A stretch of 27,246 bases of DNA from UMGS1387 sp045540015 (GCA_045540015.1 JAZQGP010000005.1:1-27246); one strand, 5' to 3'. Numbered from the stretch's first letter, positions 1 through 6,482 are shown. The notes: generated from the sequence alone by a model not told the origin. Numbers and translations: made by a program.

Positions 1-388
1 CCATGGCTTCCAGGTCCGCCAGCTCTTCCCCACGTTCTCCCACGGTCAGGGAGCCGTAAGGGGTTACCGGAATTACTGCATCTTTTTCAATGATATCCAG
101 CTGCACCTTCAGGTTTTCCAGATCGTCCGGAACCGGTTTCAGGTTCGGCATGGAAAATACGTGTGCGTAACCGGATCTGGCAGCAGCCGTGGTGCCGGTC
201 TTTATGGTTTCCTTATAAAAAAATCCCGGCTCCCGCAAATGCACATGCACATCCACGAAAGATGGGATTAAAATAACGTTTTCAGCAGATAAGAATTCCT
301 GGGAACCGGAAAAACGGGACTCAAAATCCCGGGCAAAAATCGCCTGATTTTCAAGGTTATTCAGGTTTGTTCTGAATGTTTCTGTCAT
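1..388 (-). CDS. pyrC: dihydroorotase, N-terminal part (cut by window edge)
   Basis: About 129 residues of the N-terminus are present and the rest lies beyond base 1. Dihydroorotase is the zinc enzyme that interconverts N-carbamoyl-aspartate and dihydroorotate in pyrimidine synthesis. The reading frame shows the amidohydrolase metal motif DVHVHLREPG at about residues 46-55. It is followed by a YKETIKTGT stretch and SMPNLKPVPD, both typical of class I dihydroorotases. The ATG at 388 was chosen because GGAGGAG lies just upstream. Leucine codons are 8 CTG out of 12, unlike the neighbouring genes, so recent transfer or an assembly join is possible. Allantoinase or hydantoinase relatives share the fold, but the HLREPG and MPN motifs and the upstream leader favour PyrC. 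Confidence 0.9.
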   Translation of the reverse strand, partial: MTETFRTNLNNLENQAIFARDFESRFSGSQEFLSAENVILIPSFVDVHVHLREPGFFYKETIKTGTTAAARSGYAHVFSMPNLKPVPDDLENLKVQLDIIEKDAVIPVTPYGSLTVGERGEELADLEAM

Positions 389-529
389 GGGTCTCCTCCG
401 TTTTTTTACACAAAAAAACTTGTCCGGTGGACAAGTGTAGACTCAGCAAAACAGCAGGCAGAATCTACTTCGCCCTGCTTCTTCCATATGTCCATCTTGC
501 CGATCTCTCTGTATCGTCCTTAAAGATTT
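389..529 (-). promoter_or_regulatory. pyrC leader with PyrR-like binding loop and attenuator
   Basis: The transcript between the promoter and pyrC is about 140 nt. In the RNA sense it has TTTAA, then a stem CGAT/ATCG closing a loop ACAGAGAG (bases 501-516). This resembles the conserved AGAGAG loop of PyrR-binding RNAs. Further on a GTAGA...TCTAC stem can form. A terminator hairpin then sits just before the ribosome site. That order is the classic PyrR attenuation layout, in which UMP-bound PyrR favours termination. The loop and hairpins are seen in the sequence; PyrR control is inferred, because no pyrR gene is in the window. Confidence 0.5.
412..436 (-). terminator. intrinsic terminator (attenuator) before pyrC
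   Basis: In the RNA sense, ACTTGTCC and GGACAAGT form a perfect 8-bp stem with a 3-nt loop, followed directly by a run of T. It ends about 24 nt before the pyrC start codon, so it must be regulated to allow pyrC expression. Confidence 0.75.
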
Positions 530-535
530 TTTATT

Positions 536-564
536 ATGATACCACAAAGAGCGATTTTTGTCAA
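536..564 (-). promoter_or_regulatory. sigma-A promoter for pyrC
   Basis: Reading the minus strand, TTGACA (559-564) is followed after exactly 17 bases by TATCAT (536-541). Transcription would start near 529 and give the leader described above. Confidence 0.7.
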
Positions 565-607
565 CGGATTTTTTGAGATTTAACAATTTATCTTATTTTA
601 TATTTCA

Positions 608-636
608 TTGACACAAATGATACAGTGTGATAGAAT
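608..636 (+). promoter_or_regulatory. sigma-A promoter for the phosphatase gene
   Basis: TTGACA (608-613), a 17-base spacer and TAGAAT (631-636) lie about 40 bases before the phosphatase start. This promoter diverges from the pyrC promoter. Confidence 0.7.
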
Positions 637-675
637 ATTTATGCTTAAAAATTCCCCAAAGAAAGTGAATTGAAA

Positions 676-1149
676 ATGATAAGAATAATGTTCGTCTGCC
701 ACGGAAACATTTGCCGAAGCCCGTCGGCTGAATTTATAATGAAGCACCTTGTAAAGAAAGCAGGTGTTTCGGAAAAATTTTATATCGCCTCAAGTGCAAC
801 AAGCACAGAGGAAATAATAGGCGGAGTCGGAAAACCGATTTATCCGCCTGCAAAACGCGAGCTTGAAAGAAACGGGATTGCCTTTGAAGAACGACAAGCC
901 TTACAGCTAAAAGCATCCGACTACGACAAATACGATTACTTTATCGGAATGGACAGTGCAAACATTCGCAGCATGCACAGAATTTTCGGCTCTGACCCAA
1001 AAGGAAAAATATATAAGCTCTTGAGTTTTACAGGTATTGACCGTGATGTATCAGACCCGTGGTACAGCAGTCGGTTTGACGAGGCGTTTAAGGACATATA
1101 TAAAGGGTGTAAAGCACTTGCGCATAATTTACTGAATAACAAAGAATAA
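676..1149 (+). CDS. low-molecular-weight protein-tyrosine phosphatase
   Basis: The product is 157 residues, a normal length for the family. These cytosolic enzymes remove phosphate from phosphotyrosine, and some act on arginine phosphate, through a cysteine nucleophile. The P-loop CHGNICRS at residues 8-15 matches C-x5-R-S (Cys8, Arg14). The general acid is in the DPW motif near residue 127. I chose the ATG at 676; a TTG two codons earlier (670) is also possible, and neither has a strong ribosome site. The Mn catalase gene follows 50 bases downstream on the same strand with no terminator between them, so the two may be co-transcribed. The substrate cannot be told from sequence. Confidence 0.88.
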   Translation: MIRIMFVCHGNICRSPSAEFIMKHLVKKAGVSEKFYIASSATSTEEIIGGVGKPIYPPAKRELERNGIAFEERQALQLKASDYDKYDYFIGMDSANIRSMHRIFGSDPKGKIYKLLSFTGIDRDVSDPWYSSRFDEAFKDIYKGCKALAHNLLNNKE

Positions 1150-1199
1150 AACAAAAAAAGTATGGCAACCATAACTACAGAAAGTGAGGTTGTCATATT

Positions 1200-1868
1200 A
1201 TGTTTAAACACGAAAAAATGCTGTTTCACCCTGTCGAGATTGAAAAACCAAATCCGCAGTACGCAACTCTTCTTCAGGAGCAGCTTGGAGGCGGAAACGG
1301 CGAGCTTAAAGCCGCAATGCAGTATATGTCGCAGAGCTTTCGCATAAAAGACCCCGAAATCAAGGATTTATTCCTTGACATAGCCGCAGAAGAACTCGGT
1401 CACATGGAAATGGTCGCACAGACAATAAATCTTCTCAACGGTCATGAAGTTGACGCTTCTGCCGTTCCTGCAGGTGAAATACAGACTCATGTAATACTCG
1501 GACTGAACCCCGGACTTATCAATGCTTCCGGCTATTCTTGGACTGCAGACTACGTTACTGTTACAGGCGATTTATGTGCGGATTTACTTTCAAACATTGC
1601 CTCCGAACAGCGTGCAAAGGTTGTTTATGAATACCTTTACAGACAGATTAACGACAAAAAGGTAAGAGAAACAATAGACTTTCTTCTCAACCGCGAAGAA
1701 GCACACAACGCGATGTTTCGTGAAGCCTTCAACAAGGTGCAGAACACAGGCTCAAACCGCGACTTCGGAACAACAAAAGCAGCAAAAATGTATTTCAGTC
1801 TTTCAGAACCGTCTCCCGAGGATAGCAGATTTACAGATCTCAATGTCAAGGCTCCGTCCTTTAGTTAA
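1200..1868 (+). CDS. manganese (dimanganese) catalase, CotJC-like
   Basis: The product is 222 residues. Dimanganese catalases convert hydrogen peroxide to water and oxygen without haem and suit anaerobes. The ligand pattern is complete: Glu35 in GGNGEL, Glu65 and His68 in EELGHME, Glu136 in ASEQR, and His169 in REEAHN. These fit the ligand order of the Lactobacillus plantarum enzyme (35, 66, 69, 148, 181) with about a 12-residue deletion before the last two. The short C-terminus is like the spore-coat CotJC proteins, so a spore or coat role is possible, but no cotJA or cotJB lies nearby. GTGAGG upstream serves as the ribosome site. Confidence 0.9.
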   Translation: MFKHEKMLFHPVEIEKPNPQYATLLQEQLGGGNGELKAAMQYMSQSFRIKDPEIKDLFLDIAAEELGHMEMVAQTINLLNGHEVDASAVPAGEIQTHVILGLNPGLINASGYSWTADYVTVTGDLCADLLSNIASEQRAKVVYEYLYRQINDKKVRETIDFLLNREEAHNAMFREAFNKVQNTGSNRDFGTTKAAKMYFSLSEPSPEDSRFTDLNVKAPSFS

Positions 1869-1877
1869 AGTGCAGCA

Positions 1878-1908
1878 ATGCGGTGTGAAAACGCCGCATT
1901 TTTATTTT
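1878..1908 (+). terminator. intrinsic terminator after Mn catalase
   Basis: ATGCGG (1878-1883) pairs with CCGCAT (1894-1899), followed by TTTTTATTTT. It lies 10 bases after the catalase stop and overlaps the 3' end of the convergent pnuC gene. Confidence 0.75.
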
Positions 1909-2588
1909 CCCTGTTCCCTTTCTCTCTTTTTCCAGCTCACAAAGCCGTACATGTCATTTACAAAGAACATGGCAAAACACATTACCATAGGTAAATATGA
2001 CAAATCCTTTAAAGAGGCAATTACCCATAAAACTATAAGAACTATATCGTTTGCCGCATATGCAAGAGCATAAAACGGATTACGGTAAAACATCAGAAAT
2101 GAAGCAAGATAGCTTGTCGTTACGGATACCGTACTCACTGCAAGGCTTTCATTTCCGAGTGCCTTGAGTATAAAATAAAATACAAATGTCACAAGCAGGC
2201 AGGAAACAATCATAAACACTGTCTGCTTTTTTGAGAGCTTATGTATTTCAACCTCGTTTTTTCTTCCTTTATACGGATGTCTGAGCCATGACACAACCGA
2301 CATTGCCGCAATGGGCATTGACATTCCGAGATACGTAATCATCTCGCCGTAATATTTCATTTCAAATGAAGTCACCGCATAGAGAAAGCTAAAAACAACT
2401 GTTAAAAACTGTCCCCAGACATCTCCCTTTGCTACAAATATAAGTGCCGTAACTCCGACAGCCGTACCTGCAAGTGTTACAAAATCGGGGCTGTTTGAAA
2501 AAAAGTTCGACAGCAGCACCGTTATAAGCGAAACAATCCACAGTCCCCATTCTCTTTTACTTAAATACTTAAAAGGATTATAAAACAT
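1902..2588 (-). CDS. pnuC: PnuC-family nicotinamide riboside transporter
   Basis: The product is 228 residues and largely hydrophobic, with about seven membrane segments, as expected for PnuC facilitators. These import nicotinamide riboside or related vitamins by facilitated diffusion. Family features include YGEMITYLGMSMPIA near the middle and a C-terminal NDMYGFVSWKK. The ATG at 2588 is preceded by GGAGG at 2595-2599, so it is preferred over a start 8 codons upstream that would lie in the leader. The gene has its own promoter and a structured leader. Related proteins carry thiamine (PnuT) or riboflavin (PnuX). The leader is not a recognisable TPP or FMN element, so the substrate remains uncertain. 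Confidence 0.85.
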   Translation of the reverse strand: MFYNPFKYLSKREWGLWIVSLITVLLSNFFSNSPDFVTLAGTAVGVTALIFVAKGDVWGQFLTVVFSFLYAVTSFEMKYYGEMITYLGMSMPIAAMSVVSWLRHPYKGRKNEVEIHKLSKKQTVFMIVSCLLVTFVFYFILKALGNESLAVSTVSVTTSYLASFLMFYRNPFYALAYAANDIVLIVLWVIASLKDLSYLPMVMCFAMFFVNDMYGFVSWKKREREQGK

Positions 2589-2693
2589 ATCAGTCCTCCA
2601 AAAACAAAGCACCCGACGGCATATCTTCTAAGACCTAACGATACGCTTCGAGTGCTTTTGCACATCTACCCGGTGGCAGATTTTGTTTATTTT
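2589..2693 (-). promoter_or_regulatory. structured switch-like leader of pnuC
   Basis: In the RNA sense the order is as follows. A 6-bp hairpin spans 2680-2665. Next is hairpin GTGC-AAAA-GCAC (2663-2652). A 7-bp stem GCGTATC/GATATGC (2646-2640 with 2625-2619) closes a 14-nt loop. Finally CGGGTGCT (2615-2608) can pair over 8 positions with AGCACTCG (2656-2649). That outer pairing uses the same bases as the GTGC/GCAC hairpin, so the two are mutually exclusive. It ends in a U-rich run just before the GGAGG ribosome site. I do not recognise the class; it does not show TPP, FMN or preQ1 consensus features. Confidence 0.55.
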
Positions 2694-2699
2694 TTTGTG

Positions 2700-2728
2700 A
2701 GTATATCACATAGAAGTAAAAAAGTCAA
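2700..2728 (-). promoter_or_regulatory. sigma-A promoter for pnuC
   Basis: On the minus strand, TTGACT (2723-2728), a 17-base spacer and TATACT (2700-2705). It begins just 9 bases beyond the nitroreductase stop, and no terminator separates that gene from it. Confidence 0.7.
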
Positions 2729-2737
2729 GGTTTTGCT

Positions 2738-3256
2738 TTAAAAAGTATCATATACTACAGTTTCCTCAATGGGTCTAAATTTCGAGTGCATATCAAGCGG
2801 CTGAGCATCGGGTGCAGCTTCTCCCATGACAAGAAGTGCACAAGGTTCAACGTTTTCCGGTATATTGAAAGCTTCTCTCATGGCATTCGGATCAAAGTGC
2901 ATAACCCAGCAGGAGCCGACTCCGATTGAGTGAGCCATGAGCATCATGTGCGTTGTGACAATGCAAGCATCAACAGGCGCACTCAGCGCTCCGTCATATT
3001 TCCTTGTCCAGCTTTCGTCCTTATTATAGCAGACAAGCATTGCAGTCGGTGCGTCAAAATGGCACTTTGTGCAGTTCTTTAGTTTTTCGATTGATTCATC
3101 TGTGTTCAGCACAAGTATTCTCTGCGGCTGAAAATTACAGCCCGTCGGTGCAAGATGACCGGCTTTCAGAATCTTATCTATTGTATCCTGTGAAAGATGT
3201 TCGTCTTTGAATTTGCGTACCGAGTATCTGTCGGCACAAAGCTTTAAAAAGTCCAT
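2738..3256 (-). CDS. nitroreductase-family FMN oxidoreductase
   Basis: The product is 172 residues, the normal size for the short nitroreductase fold. These FMN dimers use NAD(P)H to reduce quinones, nitro compounds or similar acceptors in the cytosol. The N-terminal RYSVRKF and the AGHLAPTGCNFQPQ stretch at about 32-45 are the FMN-binding signatures. MGEAAPDAQP in the C-terminal part matches the usual G-x-P region. AAGGAG precedes the ATG at 3256. It sits 22 bases after the Crp/Fnr gene and is likely co-transcribed with it. The true substrate is unknown. Confidence 0.88.
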   Translation of the reverse strand: MDFLKLCADRYSVRKFKDEHLSQDTIDKILKAGHLAPTGCNFQPQRILVLNTDESIEKLKNCTKCHFDAPTAMLVCYNKDESWTRKYDGALSAPVDACIVTTHMMLMAHSIGVGSCWVMHFDPNAMREAFNIPENVEPCALLVMGEAAPDAQPLDMHSKFRPIEETVVYDTF

Positions 3257-3278
3257 ATTTATTTCTCCTTAAATAATA

Positions 3279-3938
3279 TTACAAAAGTTTAAAAGTGCTT
3301 TTCTCGCAGTCTATGATGCCCTCTTTACGCAGCTTTGAAATTTCAGCAGAAAGGCCGCTTCGGTCAACTTCAAGATAATCCGCAAGAGCCTGTCTGTCAT
3401 AGGGGATGACAAATATGCGTTTGCCTGTTTTCTTTGCATGCATTCCAAGATATGCCATGAGCTTTTCACGCGTTGTCCTCTTTGATGTAATCTCAGCTTT
3501 TTGATTAAGGAAAATATTCTTTCGTGAAATGATTTTCATAAGATTAAGTATCAGGCGGTTATGAAAATCACAGGCGTTTGAGCAGGAATGTATTATTCTC
3601 TTACAGTCTATGAGCATAATTTCACAGTCCTCAGACGCAATCACGTCAAACGGCATATGTTCAAGCTCTGCACACGCAAAGGACTCGCCGAAAAGCTCGC
3701 TCGGTTCGACAACCGTCACAATACTTCTGTTTCCCTCATAGTCCGTTCTTTCAAGCTGAACTCTTCCCGAAAGCACAATTCCAACATTTTTCGCACGCTC
3801 GCCTTCAGAGATTATTACGTCTTTTTTGCCATATTCTTCAATCTTTGCATCAAGACATACAAACAGCGATGTAAGGTCTTCGTCCTTTATACCGTCAAAC
3901 AGCACGCAGAGTCTCAGTACATCAAAATATTCTTTCAT
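3279..3938 (-). CDS. Crp/Fnr-family transcriptional regulator
   Basis: The product is 219 residues. It has an N-terminal cyclic-nucleotide-binding-type beta barrel (about 10-130), a dimerisation helix, and a C-terminal winged helix with the recognition segment DYLEVDRSGLSAEISKLRKEG. This layout is typical of anaerobe regulators that sense oxygen, NO or metabolites rather than cAMP. No N-terminal Fnr-type cysteine cluster is visible. The ATG at 3938 has GAGGAG upstream, which is better than an in-frame start 11 codons earlier. The gene is divergent from a [4Fe-4S] protein and upstream of a nitroreductase. A perfect palindrome lies in its 5' untranslated region, which suggests autoregulation. 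Confidence 0.88.
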   Translation of the reverse strand: MKEYFDVLRLCVLFDGIKDEDLTSLFVCLDAKIEEYGKKDVIISEGERAKNVGIVLSGRVQLERTDYEGNRSIVTVVEPSELFGESFACAELEHMPFDVIASEDCEIMLIDCKRIIHSCSNACDFHNRLILNLMKIISRKNIFLNQKAEITSKRTTREKLMAYLGMHAKKTGKRIFVIPYDRQALADYLEVDRSGLSAEISKLRKEGIIDCEKSTFKLL

Positions 3939-3950
3939 TATTTTCTCCTC

Positions 3951-3966
3951 TGTTGAAAATTCAACA
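3951..3966. promoter_or_regulatory. palindromic operator candidate between crp and ferredoxin genes
   Basis: TGTTGAA-AA-TTCAACA is a perfect 7-bp inverted repeat. It resembles the general TGT-N-ACA symmetry of Crp/Fnr sites. It lies just downstream of the regulator's own start site and on the -35 side of the divergent gene, where binding could control both. That the neighbouring Crp/Fnr protein binds it is inferred. Confidence 0.5.
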
Positions 3967-3988
3967 TACATTCCGTATATATTATAGT
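3960..3988 (+). promoter_or_regulatory. possible promoter for the [4Fe-4S] protein gene
   Basis: TTCAAC (3960-3965), a 17-base spacer and TATAGT (3983-3988). The -35 box is weak and overlaps the palindrome, consistent with activation by the adjacent regulator. Confidence 0.35.
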
Positions 3989-4009
3989 ATAATTAAATCA
4001 CAAAATCAA
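3981..4009 (-). promoter_or_regulatory. sigma-A promoter for crp and nitroreductase
   Basis: On the minus strand, TTGATT (4004-4009), a 17-base spacer and a perfect TATAAT (3981-3986). The palindrome falls at about +8 to +23 of this transcript. Confidence 0.7.
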
Positions 4010-4023
4010 CAGGAGGAACAAAA

Positions 4024-4719
4024 ATGCTTAGGAAAATCATAAAAATAGACGAAGAAAAATGCAACGGGTGCGGAGCATGTGCTGCGGCTTGCCATGAGGG
4101 TGCAATCGAAATGATAGACGGCAAAGCACGTCTTACACGCGAAGACTACTGCGACGGACTGGGTGACTGCCTGCCTGCTTGCCCGACAGGTGCAATTACA
4201 TTTGAAGAAAGAGAAGCGCCTGCCTACGACGAAGAAGCGGTATTAAAATCAAAACAGGAAAAGAAAACAGGCACGCTTCCCTGCGGATGTCCCGGAACAA
4301 ATTCAAAAAGCATTAAAAGAGAAGAAGCCTGCGAAATACCGTCATCACCCGTTACAAGCAAGCTCTCACAGTGGCCGGTGCAGATAAAGCTCGTTCCTGC
4401 AAACGCACCGTACTTTGACGGAGCAAATTTACTTATTGCCGCAGACTGTACAGCCTACGCTTACGGAAACTTTCACAACGAGTTTATCAGAAACCGCATA
4501 ACGCTTATCGGATGCCCAAAGCTCGACATGGTTGACTACACCCAAAAGCTTACTACAATCATTTCAAACAACAACATAAAAAGCGTGACAATTGTACGTA
4601 TGGAAGTTCCTTGCTGCGGAGGTATTGAGTATGCGGCAAAAGAAGCAATCAAGAACAGCGGAAAGTTTTTGCCGTGGAATGTTGTTACTATTTCAACTGA
4701 CGGAAGAATATTAGATTAA
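4024..4719 (+). CDS. [4Fe-4S] ferredoxin-domain protein with C-terminal Cys-rich domain
   Basis: The product is 231 residues. The N-terminal ferredoxin domain has one complete motif (Cys13, 16, 19, 23). The second motif keeps Cys43, Cys49 and Cys53, but the expected Cys at 46 is Leu in CDGLGDC. The rest has further conserved-looking cysteines: 87 and 89 (LPCGCPG), 164 (IGCPKLD), and 187-188 (EVPCCGG). Similar proteins occur widely in anaerobes beside Crp/Fnr regulators and redox stress genes. The role is presumed electron transfer, partner unknown. AGGAGG precedes the ATG. It is divergent from the Crp/Fnr gene. Confidence 0.8.
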   Translation: MLRKIIKIDEEKCNGCGACAAACHEGAIEMIDGKARLTREDYCDGLGDCLPACPTGAITFEEREAPAYDEEAVLKSKQEKKTGTLPCGCPGTNSKSIKREEACEIPSSPVTSKLSQWPVQIKLVPANAPYFDGANLLIAADCTAYAYGNFHNEFIRNRITLIGCPKLDMVDYTQKLTTIISNNNIKSVTIVRMEVPCCGGIEYAAKEAIKNSGKFLPWNVVTISTDGRILD

Positions 4720-4731
4720 CAGGAAACAAAA

Positions 4732-4773
4732 AAGAAGCGTAGCTTTGTATTAAAAATACGCTTCTTATTTTTT
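4732..4773 (+). terminator. intrinsic terminator after [4Fe-4S] protein gene
   Basis: AAGAAGCGTA (4732-4741) pairs perfectly with TACGCTTCTT (4757-4766), then ATTTTTT. It lies 12 bases after the stop codon. Confidence 0.85.
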
Positions 4774-4855
4774 AGAAAGACTGCGCAAACGGTGCATAAA
4801 TGCAGGTGAAAACGCAAAGAGCACATCCTTTACATTCTGTTCGACAAATCGGAAT

Positions 4856-5251
4856 TTATTTAATCCACCATTCAGGAGTTATTTCGCCGAGTTTTATGGT
4901 TTTTCCCGTGGAATAATCAAGCATAATTTCTATATCATAATAATTCCCTGCCATAAGTTGAACCATAAGTTCTCGACAAGCACCGCAAGGAGCACCGTTA
5001 GAACCATCGGGCAAAATACAAAGAACTTTGTCAATTTCCTGTTCACCGTTAGTAATCATATTAAAAATAGCATTTCTTTCTGCACAAATGCCGAGTGTTG
5101 AACAAGTATCTATGCAAACGCCCGTATATATCTTTCCTGATTTTGAACAGACCGCAGCGGATACTTCTCCGCAGGTAACATATTCTGAAATTCTCCGCTC
5201 ATTCAATACGGCTTTTGCGGCTTCATACATTTCATTCCATATCTTTTCCAT
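4856..5251 (-). CDS. cytidine deaminase-family protein
   Basis: The product is 131 residues, matching short homotetrameric cytidine deaminases. The zinc site is intact: Cys56-Ala-Glu58 (the catalytic glutamate) and Cys89 and Cys92 in PCGACRE. These enzymes hydrolyse cytidine or deoxycytidine to uridine in pyrimidine salvage. The GICAERNAIFNMI segment is somewhat closer to blasticidin-S-deaminase-like members than to classic Cdd, so the natural substrate is not certain. The ATG at 5251 has AAGGAG upstream; the longer reading frame above it is in the promoter region. Confidence 0.85.
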   Translation of the reverse strand: MEKIWNEMYEAAKAVLNERRISEYVTCGEVSAAVCSKSGKIYTGVCIDTCSTLGICAERNAIFNMITNGEQEIDKVLCILPDGSNGAPCGACRELMVQLMAGNYYDIEIMLDYSTGKTIKLGEITPEWWIK

Positions 5252-5288
5252 AAGTAATCTCCTTGTCATATTCTTATTTATCAAACAG

Positions 5289-5317
5289 ATTATACTACAA
5301 AAGCAAGAATTCTTCAA
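5289..5317 (-). promoter_or_regulatory. sigma-A promoter for the deaminase gene
   Basis: On the minus strand, TTGAAG (5312-5317), a 17-base spacer and TATAAT (5289-5294), 38 bases before the start codon. Confidence 0.65.
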
Positions 5318-5394
5318 TGATGCATCCTTGTCGTTAGACAAAAACGACTTTTTGTTGGGAAAGCCGAACCATAAGGATATTTTTATTTTATTGG

Positions 5395-5574
5395 CGATAT
5401 ACTCGCTCACGCTCGTTCGATATATTTGCTTCGCAAATTCGATATAACCTCATTTCATTCGGTTGCAATATGATATAAATTCCTTTATCTCGTTGCCGCA
5501 AGGCAACATATCGCATCGCAGATATATCGCGTACAAAGTACATATAGCAAATTCCGTGAGGAATTTATATCGAT
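5395..5574. repeat. intergenic cluster of short palindromes with ATATCG spacers
   Basis: Between the deaminase promoter and the tRNA terminator there is no gene. At least four small hairpins are present: ATTTGC-TTC-GCAAAT (5424-5438), GTTGCC-GCAA-GGCAAC (5492-5507), GTAC-AAA-GTAC (5531-5541) and AAATTCC-GTGA-GGAATTT (5549-5566). They are separated by variants of ATATCG or CGATATA. The regular grammar looks like a repetitive extragenic element. Other copies would have to be found elsewhere in the genome. Confidence 0.5.
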
Positions 5575-5614
5575 GAAAAAGCGACAGAAATCTATCGATT
5601 ACTGTCGCTTTTTC
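5575..5614 (-). terminator. terminator directly after tRNA-Leu
   Basis: GAAAAAGCGACAG (5575-5587) and CTGTCGCTTTTTC (5602-5614) form a perfect 13-bp stem with a 14-nt loop, starting at the base after the tRNA CCA end. On the minus strand the stem ends in a T run. Confidence 0.8.
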
Positions 5615-5700
5615 TGGTGCCGGTGGTGGGACTTGAACCCACACGGTATTGCTACCAACGGATTTTGAGTCCGTCACGTCTGCCATTCCATCACACCGGC
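5615..5700 (-). tRNA. tRNA-Leu (anticodon CAA)
   Basis: This is an 86-nt class II tRNA with encoded CCA. The acceptor arms GCCGGTG and CACCGGC pair perfectly. The anticodon loop CTCAAAA carries CAA (bases 5665-5667), within a perfect ACGGA/TCCGT stem. The T arm has GTGGG-TTCAAGT-CCCAC. A variable arm longer than normal agrees with leucine. Confidence 0.95.
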
Positions 5701-5712
5701 TCGTGCTTTCAT

Positions 5713-5741
5713 ATTCTATCACAAACAAAAGCATTTTGCAA
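5713..5741 (-). promoter_or_regulatory. sigma-A promoter for tRNA-Leu
   Basis: On the minus strand, TTGCAA (5736-5741), a 17-base spacer and TAGAAT (5713-5718), about 13 bases before the mature tRNA 5' end. Confidence 0.65.
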
Positions 5742-5816
5742 TAGTTTTTTGAAATTTTCTTTGCGAAAAACAAATAAATCTCCCACACAAATACAAAGCA
5801 AGTTTGCCGCAAGCCA

Positions 5817-5840
5817 AAAGCACCGCCAAAGCGATGCTTT
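5817..5840 (-). terminator. terminator after the small membrane protein gene
   Basis: On the minus strand AAAGCATCGC-TTTG-GCGGTGCTTT makes a 10-bp stem (one G-T pair) followed by a T and then GG. It lies about 35 bases past the stop at 5875. The stem is also followed by TTT on the plus strand. Confidence 0.6.
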
Positions 5841-5874
5841 TTCCCTTATCTTCTGTCAATTTATATCTTATTTT

Positions 5875-6405
5875 TCAAAGAGAAAGTGCGCTTTTCTTAT
5901 AATACTTAATTGCCGAAAGAGTATGCTCGGGTGCTGAAATATATAGCGCGCTTTTTTTGCCGTCCTCACTCTCGAAAACAAGCAGATATCTGTTTTCGTC
6001 CTTATCAAGGCATGCCTTATAAATCTTTGACTTGTCAATTCCCAAAAGCATGCTCTCGTCGGCACTGTCCGCCTTTACTGACTTTTGAAGGTCGCTCAGT
6101 CTGTAAGACGCAACCTTTTTGCGAGTTTTTGAGCCGTAAATTACCGACAGCTCAAGCTCTCCGGATGCAATTATGTACTCGCATTCGCGTCTTGTAAAGT
6201 CAAACGACATCTTTGCAAAGAACACAATCACAACAAGCCATATCACAAATATCTGAGGTATTTTACTTGTAAGTGCAAACAGTCCCCCGAGAAGTAACAG
6301 CGACACTACCGCAATCACAAGCCTTATCAACTTTATCTTTCCGTTTGGGGCAATCTTTGTGAGAAACTCCGCATATCCCGGTGTTCCGAATTCGTTGTCC
6401 TTCAT
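5875..6405 (-). CDS. small two-helix membrane protein, DUF6106-like
   Basis: The product is 176 residues. Two hydrophobic segments (about 26-46 and 50-66) are followed by a soluble domain of beta type that begins FTRRECEYIIASGELELSVI. The segment YGSKTRKKVASYRLSDLQ recalls the clostridial DUF6106 family, whose function is unknown. That family assignment is from memory of its pattern and is tentative. The start ATG at 6405 follows AAAGGCGG. It has its own promoter and terminator, so it is a single-gene unit. Confidence 0.7.
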   Translation of the reverse strand: MKDNEFGTPGYAEFLTKIAPNGKIKLIRLVIAVVSLLLLGGLFALTSKIPQIFVIWLVVIVFFAKMSFDFTRRECEYIIASGELELSVIYGSKTRKKVASYRLSDLQKSVKADSADESMLLGIDKSKIYKACLDKDENRYLLVFESEDGKKSALYISAPEHTLSAIKYYKKSALSL

Positions 6406-6453
6406 TTTTCCGCCTTTCCGGGAGCTTATGTCCCTTTTAACACATTATTTTAA

Positions 6454-6482
6454 ATTTTATCTTTAAAATAGGAATTTGTCAA
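6454..6482 (-). promoter_or_regulatory. sigma-A promoter for the small membrane protein gene
   Basis: On the minus strand, TTGACA (6477-6482), a 17-base spacer and TAAAAT (6454-6459). Confidence 0.7.

Noticed and set aside
376..576. 66-codon plus-strand frame over the pyrC leader
   Set aside because: It overlaps the pyrC start, leader and promoter on the other strand and has no ribosome site of its own.
2589..2693. TPP, FMN or preQ1 riboswitch before pnuC
   Set aside because: The conserved sequence blocks of these classes are not present, so only an unassigned leader is reported.
5450..5812. 120-codon minus-strand frame over the tRNA
   Set aside because: It runs through tRNA-Leu and its terminator, so it is not a protein gene.
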